Below, piece by piece: positions 1-5,179 of a DNA stretch of 5,179 bases (the stretch's first letter is position 1; each line of letters begins with the position of its first letter). The DNA comes from Flavobacteriaceae bacterium. GTDB taxonomy: Bacteria; Bacteroidota; Bacteroidia; Flavobacteriales; Flavobacteriaceae. Position numbers and translations under genes: made by a program. Location: contig JAUXCI010000199.1 of assembly GCA_030618945.1 (NCBI GenBank), positions 1-5,179 on the forward strand, read 5' to 3'. The notes beneath the pieces are model-generated. The model saw nothing but the letters and a program-made list of their open reading frames with translations, did not search any database and was not told where the DNA came from.

Positions 1-245
1 ATTTTCAAAAAAATCGTAGACAATATCCCTTTAACTTCAAGTTACAAATATGTAATGCAATTCAGGACTAAAACAAGCTGAACAATGTCCAAAAAAATAC
101 AGAAGTCAGAGAGGAATGGTATATATCTGGGACAACGATTTTTGGCTGTCCATCTGGAAAAGTATGGGTAGGGACGTATAATTTAATCTTCTGTAGCAGC
201 TAAAATGTGTCTACTCTTTTCTGAATTCTACAAAAGTGGTCTTTA
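1..245. other. Upstream stretch with no supportable gene; short overlapping open frames
   Basis: No frame stays open across this stretch. Frame 1 is open from the left edge to a TGA at 79-81 and could be the last 26 codons of an upstream gene, but the peptide (ending YVMQFRTKTS) is not recognised. Frame 2 is open at 56-181. Frame 3 is open at 72-203 and contains GKVWVGTYNLIF at 156-191, which resembles the beta-strand signature of the regulator-propeller repeats in the gene at 2213. A 13-codon frame at 205-246 (ATG to TAA) ends with its last A shared with the ATG at 246. No tRNA, convincing promoter or terminator was seen. The stretch may contain decayed remains of a propeller gene or of the 5' end of the heme-protein gene. 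Confidence 0.5.
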
Positions 246-2207
246 ATGTACAGGGAGCATGGCAATGAAAAAACTGGAGTAACTGATCACCCTTTATTAT
301 GCACTTCTTGTCATATAAGTATTTCGAAGAATAAGCTTATTACAAAGTTTATCAATGCTGATTATTATTCACCCTTTAATATGATTGCGGCTCCCGATGG
401 AAAAACACTTTATGTAATTGCTCAGGATACCGACGAGTTGATTATCATTGATCTTGATCAAAATAAAGTGGTTGATAAAATAAGTGTAGGACAGCACCCC
501 CATAGCGTAATTATTGACAAATCTCAGAGATTTGTTTATGTGAGCAATCAATGGTCAGATAATGTCTCTAAAATTGATCTGTCTTCCTCAGCAGTAGTCG
601 ACACTCTTCAAACGGGGAATGGACCATCCGGGCTTTCTTTTAGCGCCGATGAAAAATTTATGTATGTTGTAAATACTTTTGGGTCAGATGTATCAGTCAT
701 TGAATTGGCCACAAAGAAAGAACTAAAAAGACTGAGAACTGGAAATGATCCTACAGGAATTGCCCTGTCTCCTGATGGGGAGCAGATTTATGTAACCGGA
801 AGACGCGCAAATATTGCACCTTATAATGAGCCATTGGTTACGGAACTTACGGTTATTGATGGTATAAGTCAGCGGGCCTCGAAAAAGAATGTAGAATCTG
901 CCTACTTGATGGAAAACGTGGCTTTTACACCAGAGGGTGATCTGGCTTTGGTCACGCTGATACGTCCGAAAAATCAAATCCCTGCCATTCAGGTTGAACA
1001 CGGATGGATGATGACTCACGGAATAGGAATAATTGAGCAAAAAGAAGGGGGAAGGATGGTACAGTTATTATTGGACGAACCCAATGCCTATTACCCAGAT
1101 CCCTTTGATATAGTGATAAGCCCCAATGGTAAAAATGCCTTTGTTTCAAGCTCAGGAGTTGATCAAATTTCGGTGATCTCTATTGATTCTATCCGGCAGC
1201 TTCTCAAAGAAACTTCTCCTAAGACACTAAAACAATATGCTAACGATCTCAGTATAAGCAGTCGTTTTGTAATAAAACGTATCTCAACAGGAGCCAACCC
1301 AAAAGGCTTGACCTTATCACCTGACGGGAAAACATTATTTGTAGCCGAACAACTTGAAGACAGAATTGGGATCATCAATACGGAAAGTCTTAAAGTTACG
1401 GGTTCTATTGACCTTGGCGGGCCCAATCGTATAACGGTTGCCAGGCAGGGTCGCAGACTTTTTAGTAACGCAGGGCATACCTTTCAAAATCAATATTCAT
1501 GTTATACCTGTCATCCTGATACCCATGAAGATGGACTTATCTATAATATGGCAGGAAAAGATATGGGGCGCAATATCACAAACACGCAATCTTTACGAGA
1601 AATTGGCGACACGGCTCCTTTTAAATGGAATGGTAAAAATCAAACCGTTTATAAGCAGGACGGCATTCGTTTTTCAACTGTACTAACAAGAACTGAGCAG
1701 TTTAGTTTTAATGACCTGGATGCCATTACGGCCTATATCATGAGAGGAATAAAACAACCTCCCAACCTGATGCATAACCCTGACGGTCAATTGACCGAAT
1801 CACAATTAAGAGGTAAAATTCTTTTTGAAAGATCTGTAGATAATTTTGGGCTCACCATTATTGAAAGCAATCGTTGTGTTACCTGCCACCCTGCACCTTT
1901 TTACTCGAATTTTCTCATGGCAGATGTAAGCACATTGTCCGATACTGACGATCCAATTTTATTTGATACACCTCACCTGAACAATATTTTTGCATCAGCG
2001 CCCTTTCTGCACGATGGGAAGGCACAAACCCTGGAGGAAATATGGACCGTTTATGGGGAGGATGATAAACATGGTCACGTCAATGACATGAGCAAAACAG
2101 AATTAAACGATCTGGTGGATTATCTTAACTCTTTGAGAAGCCCGGTATATGACGATAAAAAACCGGAAGTTCATCAGGGATCAATTGTAAATAAAAATTT
2201 AAACTAG
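246..2207 (+). CDS. YVTN beta-propeller / MauG-like di-heme cytochrome c peroxidase fusion, probably 5'-truncated
   Basis: The protein has 653 residues. Residues 43-395 are beta-propeller blades of the YVTN/surface-layer type, seen in repeated strands such as PDGKTLYV (50-57), SPDGEQIYVTG (175-185) and SPDGKTLFVAE (358-368). Residues about 400-632 form a MauG/bacterial cytochrome c peroxidase-like domain with two covalent heme sites, CYTCH (419-423) and CVTCH (544-548), and an APFLHDGK motif (585-592) usual in this superfamily. A third site, CTSCH, lies at 19-23. Heme attachment to CxxCH occurs in the periplasm, so the product should be exported, yet there is no signal peptide. The in-frame stop at 222-224 leaves only seven non-initiator codons before the ATG at 246, so the real 5' end is probably missing or frameshifted. 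The likely role is periplasmic peroxide reduction or oxidation of a small molecule or partner protein; the substrate is unknown. The next gene starts five bases downstream, consistent with one operon. Family assignment is strong; the start codon is doubtful. Confidence 0.88.
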   Translation: MYREHGNEKTGVTDHPLLCTSCHISISKNKLITKFINADYYSPFNMIAAPDGKTLYVIAQDTDELIIIDLDQNKVVDKISVGQHPHSVIIDKSQRFVYVSNQWSDNVSKIDLSSSAVVDTLQTGNGPSGLSFSADEKFMYVVNTFGSDVSVIELATKKELKRLRTGNDPTGIALSPDGEQIYVTGRRANIAPYNEPLVTELTVIDGISQRASKKNVESAYLMENVAFTPEGDLALVTLIRPKNQIPAIQVEHGWMMTHGIGIIEQKEGGRMVQLLLDEPNAYYPDPFDIVISPNGKNAFVSSSGVDQISVISIDSIRQLLKETSPKTLKQYANDLSISSRFVIKRISTGANPKGLTLSPDGKTLFVAEQLEDRIGIINTESLKVTGSIDLGGPNRITVARQGRRLFSNAGHTFQNQYSCYTCHPDTHEDGLIYNMAGKDMGRNITNTQSLREIGDTAPFKWNGKNQTVYKQDGIRFSTVLTRTEQFSFNDLDAITAYIMRGIKQPPNLMHNPDGQLTESQLRGKILFERSVDNFGLTIIESNRCVTCHPAPFYSNFLMADVSTLSDTDDPILFDTPHLNNIFASAPFLHDGKAQTLEEIWTVYGEDDKHGHVNDMSKTELNDLVDYLNSLRSPVYDDKKPEVHQGSIVNKNLN

Positions 2208-2212
2208 GAAAT

Positions 2213-3319
2213 ATGAACCGTAAACAGATTAATATATATTCAAAAATCACGCTCCTTTGCGTAGCGATTTTTGTTATAATTTCCTTAGGATTCAATAAAA
2301 TTGAAAAACAATTTTCAGGAACTCAAATGCCAATTTATGGCAACTGGCAAAATTTCACATCAAAAGATGGTTTGCCCGCAGATAAAACTTACTGCGTAAA
2401 GATAGATGGCGACAGAGTTTTGGTAGGAACACACGAAGGACTTGCAGTGTATGAAGATGGCCAATGGAAAACTTATACTACTGAAGATGGATTAGCCCAT
2501 AACGGGGTCTTGGCCATTGACGTTAGTGAGCAAACAGGTGAGATTTGGTTGGCTACAATGAGCGGATTGAGCAGATGGTCAGGCGGTAAGTTTGAAAATT
2601 TTACCCAACTCAATAGTGGATTACCCAATGACTTGATATACGGGGTCACTACTGATGAAAATGATGTTTGGGTAGCAACGGGAGGAGGAGCCGGACATTA
2701 TGATACCTATACAAAACGATGGGAAATATTTACCGAACAAAATGCACCCATGCATGAGCCATGGACCTATGGAATTAGTTCAGGAGATGGAAAAATATTT
2801 ATTGCAGCCTGGGGAGGAGGAGTGGTAGAATACACTAAAAAAACTAAAAAATTCAGAGATTATGTAGATCCAGATGGTAATATGGAGATTGATCTTTTCC
2901 CAGACGATGGCGTAGTTCATGACATTACAACCGGTACTTCATATGCCGATGGCATGCTATGGGTTGCTACTTATTTTGGATTAAGCAGGTATGATGGAGT
3001 ACATTGGAAAGGTTATTTTGATCATGACAGCGGGCTGGCAAGTAATTTTATCAACTTCATTAAAGCCGATGGTCCTATAGTGTTTATTTGCACAGACAAG
3101 GGCTTGAGCACCACTGACGGAGAAAACTGGGTAACTTACACCAAAAATCAAAGCAATAAGAATGGTAAAGCATTGATTTTAAAAGGAGAAGATTCTTCAG
3201 AGCTCGCAATGTCACCAGCAATTTCACATAATTATATTCTTGGTGTAGATGTGAAGGATGATGTTATCTGGGTGGCGACTTCATATGGTCTAAGCCGGGG
3301 AGAATTACTTAAAAAATAA
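2213..3319 (+). CDS. Exported or membrane-anchored regulator-propeller (Reg_prop) repeat protein
   Basis: The protein has 368 residues. A basic start (MNRKQ) and a hydrophobic segment at about 11-27 indicate a signal peptide or N-terminal anchor, placing the rest in the periplasm. Residues 45-363 are repeats of the two-component regulator propeller type: an aromatic strand ending in DGL/SGL, then a strand like IWLATMSGLSRW (111-122). Similar strands occur at 70-80, 152-163, 195-207, 249-260, 290-300 and 352-362, giving about seven blades, enough to close one propeller. Unlike hybrid two-component sensors that carry these repeats, it has no histidine kinase, Y_Y_Y domain, response regulator or other enzymatic domain. 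It is therefore a stand-alone propeller, perhaps a binding or scaffold partner of the heme protein encoded immediately upstream. The ATG lies five bases after the upstream TAG; AGGAA overlaps that stop and sits only two bases from the ATG, too close for a classical ribosome site. Function beyond the fold is not recognised. Confidence 0.85.
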   Translation: MNRKQINIYSKITLLCVAIFVIISLGFNKIEKQFSGTQMPIYGNWQNFTSKDGLPADKTYCVKIDGDRVLVGTHEGLAVYEDGQWKTYTTEDGLAHNGVLAIDVSEQTGEIWLATMSGLSRWSGGKFENFTQLNSGLPNDLIYGVTTDENDVWVATGGGAGHYDTYTKRWEIFTEQNAPMHEPWTYGISSGDGKIFIAAWGGGVVEYTKKTKKFRDYVDPDGNMEIDLFPDDGVVHDITTGTSYADGMLWVATYFGLSRYDGVHWKGYFDHDSGLASNFINFIKADGPIVFICTDKGLSTTDGENWVTYTKNQSNKNGKALILKGEDSSELAMSPAISHNYILGVDVKDDVIWVATSYGLSRGELLKK

Positions 3320-3332
3320 AATGTTTGAATAT

Positions 3333-3345
3333 TCCGGTAACCGGA
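3333..3345. other. Short perfect inverted repeat in the intergenic spacer
   Basis: TCCGGT (3333-3338) and ACCGGA (3340-3345) are exact reverse complements around a single A, in the otherwise AT-rich 79-base spacer between the propeller gene and the RidA-like gene. No T-run follows, so it does not look like an intrinsic terminator. It could be a small operator half-site pair or chance. The flanking bases do not extend the pairing. Confidence 0.3.
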
Positions 3346-3398
3346 TAATAAAAATGAATACTCAAAATAGTGATAAATAATTAAAAAAAGAAAGAATT

Positions 3399-3995
3399 AT
3401 GGAAAGTAATGTAGAAATTAAAGACAATAAAAAAATGTTGATAGATTTGGCAAAACTTACTGATGGTGAGAAAATTGAAATGCGGAAGCTCGGATTATTA
3501 TCTGGGGATAACACGATCATTGATTCGGTTTATCCTTCGCTTCATGAGGGACGCCCTCCAATTCAAAAACATGTAGTACATGCTCCTAATACCATTAATG
3601 AAGCCTATGACTATCAAAAACCATCTTCTTTTTCAAGAGCCTTAAAACTGGATCTTGGAGGATATAAGGTGATGTTGATATCGGGAACGGCCAGCGTAAA
3701 TGAAGAAGGAAACCCTGAGCATATTGGCGATTTTAAGGCGCAATTATGGTGAACATATGTCAATATCACCAATCTGCTTGAAGCGGAAGGTATGAGTTGG
3801 CATGATGTGGTTAGAACTACGAATTATCTGAGAGACATTGAAAGGGATTATGCTGATTTTAATAAGATCAGAACTTCATTTTACCAATGGCTAAATCTTG
3901 ATCCTTTACCAGCAAGTACAGGAATTCAAGCTCGGTTGTGTTGGGAAACTCTTTTAGTTGAGATCGAAGTTTATGCATTAGTTAAATCAATTTAA
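3399..3995 (+). pseudogene. RidA/YjgF-like (Rid superfamily) gene interrupted by an in-frame TGA at 3750-3752
   Basis: Two open stretches, 3399-3752 and 3753-3995, lie in the same frame and join into one 198-position reading with TGA at position 118. The first part has the Rid strand MLISGTASV (92-100) and GDFKAQLW (110-117). The second continues without loss: TYVNITNLLEAEGMSWHD, then YLRDIERDYADFN (143-155) and the C-terminal LLVEIEVYAL (185-194). The stop falls inside the conserved helix where homologues usually have Arg or Gln, so a CGA-to-TGA change would explain it; no bases appear lost. Rid proteins hydrolyse reactive enamines/imines in the cytosol. Here the residue aligned with the substrate-binding Arg105 of E. 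coli RidA appears to be Ser173, while the Glu120 equivalent is kept (Glu188), so classical deaminase activity is uncertain. An extension of about 70 residues precedes the domain, which is usually about 130 residues alone. The start has an A/G-rich stretch at 3383-3394 upstream. Possible explanations are a nonsense mutation, a base-call error, or less likely readthrough or re-initiation at the ATG at 3792. Confidence 0.8.
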
Positions 3996-4007
3996 AGCTT
4001 AAAAGCT

Positions 4008-5179
4008 ATGAAACCTAACTCGTGGGTATGGGTGATTTTTATCGCGGCGGTACTGTTTAAGCCTCTTGAAGTTACAGGGCAGAAAAAGGACCTTAATTAC
4101 GGTAAAGCACCGGACAAATTTTTACCGTATAACAATTTTCAACAGGCCTATAAGTATCATTTTGTTGAACCTATAGAATTTTATGGTGCCGGGCGTGAGA
4201 AAAAAGCTCCTAAGGATCTCACAGAGGTCCGCCTGGGCTTTCTGGGCCCTTTGGAAGGTTCTCCTCTGGTATCGTTGGGAGAGCAAATGTTAAATGGAAC
4301 TACTCTTGCTATAGAGCAGGCGAATAGTAAAGGTGGCTATAAAGGCCTCCCCTTTAAACTCATGGTTCACAATGATGTTGGTTTATGGGGAGCAGCAGCC
4401 AATGAGGTTGTGAAAATGGATGATGAAAAAGTCTGGGCCTGGTTGGGTTCCATTGATGATATCGTCTCACACGTGGCCTTAAGGGCTACCTTGAAGATGG
4501 AAATCATGATGGTCAATACTGGTGACCCTGATCCAACTTTTACAGAGACTAACATCCCCTGGACCATACGGGTGATAAGTGATGATAGGCAAAGTGGTTA
4601 CGCTTTAGCTTCATATATTTTTGAAAAGATGAAGCACGAGCGGGTTGCCGTTATCAGATCGAATTCGCGTTATGGTAGAGTGGGAATTATGGAGTATTCA
4701 GGCGTAGCGGTAAGATTAGGTCATCCAATGATGATTGAGGAGCGCTATAGCAATGGAGAAACTGATTTCAGGAAGCAACTGGAGAGTATCAAAAGGGTGT
4801 CTCCTGACGCTGTTCTTATATGGGGAAATGCAAAAGAATCTGCCCTGATCTTAAAACAAATCAGAGAAATGGGTATGGAACAGCCGGTTTATGCTTCTGA
4901 CAGAGTGGTTTCCAACGAATTTCTTAAGATTGCCGGCGCTCATGCTGAAGGGGTCATAAGTACAAGTCCATATGATCCTAAGGCAGATAATCCTAAACTT
5001 AAAAAATTTAAGGCCGAATATGCTGACAGGTTTGGAATGGAAGCAGACGTGTTTGCGGCTCATGCTTATGACGGAATGAACCTGATCATTGAAGCCATAC
5101 AAAAAGTAGGACTTAATCGTGTATTGATCCGTGATGTCCTTTCTGACCTTAAAACATTTCAGGGTTACCAAGGTGTTAC
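4008..5179 (+). CDS. Periplasmic ABC-type substrate-binding protein (LivJ/AmiC-like, Peripla_BP_6 family), cut by the window edge
   Basis: The frame is open from ATG 4008 to the right edge: 390 codons plus two bases, so the C-terminus is missing. Residues 1-25 form a signal peptide (hydrophobic 6-17, likely cleavage near VTGQ at 22-25). A linker of about 48 residues follows, rich in Lys and aromatic residues and including EPIEFYGAGREKK (54-66). From residue 73 the fold is that of class I amino-acid/amide binding proteins: VRLGFLGPLEGSP (74-86), LAIEQANSKGG (100-110), a switch region with VNTGDPDPTFTE (169-180) and PWTIRVISDDRQSGYAL (184-200), then the second lobe with RVAVIRSNSRYGRVG (212-226), PDAVLIWGNAKESALILKQ (266-284) and AHAYDG (351-356). 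Such proteins capture branched-chain amino acids, amides, urea or related solutes in the periplasm; the ligand here is not evident. No permease or ATPase gene is in the window. It starts 12 bases after the RidA-like stop, suggesting co-transcription. That gap forms AGCTT-AA-AAGCT (3996-4007), directly abutting the ATG, which might affect initiation. Confidence 0.88.
   Translation, partial: MKPNSWVWVIFIAAVLFKPLEVTGQKKDLNYGKAPDKFLPYNNFQQAYKYHFVEPIEFYGAGREKKAPKDLTEVRLGFLGPLEGSPLVSLGEQMLNGTTLAIEQANSKGGYKGLPFKLMVHNDVGLWGAAANEVVKMDDEKVWAWLGSIDDIVSHVALRATLKMEIMMVNTGDPDPTFTETNIPWTIRVISDDRQSGYALASYIFEKMKHERVAVIRSNSRYGRVGIMEYSGVAVRLGHPMMIEERYSNGETDFRKQLESIKRVSPDAVLIWGNAKESALILKQIREMGMEQPVYASDRVVSNEFLKIAGAHAEGVISTSPYDPKADNPKLKKFKAEYADRFGMEADVFAAHAYDGMNLIIEAIQKVGLNRVLIRDVLSDLKTFQGYQGV

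Noticed and set aside
1..245. Bacteroidota-type promoter (TTTG and TAnnTTTG boxes) before the heme gene
   Set aside because: No pair of boxes with proper spacing was found by eye in this stretch.
3333..3345. Hairpin as an intrinsic terminator
   Set aside because: The stem is six pairs with a one-base loop and is followed by AT-mixed sequence, not a T-run.
3321..3380. 19-codon frame (MFEYSGNRIIKM...) in the spacer after the propeller gene
   Set aside because: It is very short, overlaps the inverted repeat, has no ribosome site beyond the preceding gene's end, and the peptide has no recognisable pattern.
3792..3995. Separate small gene starting at the internal ATG
   Set aside because: It is in the same frame as the preceding part and is the C-terminal half of the Rid fold, so one interrupted gene is the simpler reading; re-initiation is kept only as an option.
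4851..5171. Minus-strand open frame of 106 codons and similar minus-strand frames within the heme and binding-protein genes
   Set aside because: They lie opposite well-supported coding sequence, and their translations are low-complexity or unlike any family I recognise.

Overview
The window looks like chromosomal DNA from a Bacteroidota bacterium, probably a marine or soil flavobacterium. It is AT-rich, all genes lie on the + strand with short spacers, starts are preceded by A-rich rather than strong Shine-Dalgarno sequences, and gene 2 has the repeat pattern of 'two-component regulator' propellers that are common in that phylum. The taxonomic call is an inference from style, not from a marker gene.

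Layout. Positions 1-245 hold no gene that can be supported, only short overlapping open frames, one with a propeller-like fragment. Positions 246-2207 encode a YVTN-type beta-propeller fused to a MauG/cytochrome c peroxidase-like di-heme domain, with a third CxxCH motif near the N-terminus. Five bases later, 2213-3319 encode a signal-anchored protein made almost entirely of regulator-propeller repeats. After a 79-base spacer, 3399-3995 is a RidA/YjgF-like gene interrupted by one in-frame TGA at 3750-3752. Twelve bases after its stop, a periplasmic amino-acid/amide-type substrate-binding protein starts at 4008 and runs off the right edge.

How they may work together. The three exported or probably exported products (heme oxidase or peroxidase, propeller, solute-binding protein) and a RidA-like protein form a co-directional set that is likely one operon. 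A plausible reading is periplasmic oxidation or sensing of a small, perhaps nitrogen-containing, molecule, with the binding protein capturing the solute and the heme protein doing redox chemistry. The substrate cannot be read from the sequence. Two genes show signs of damage or sequence error: the heme protein has no visible export signal, and the RidA-like gene carries the in-frame stop.
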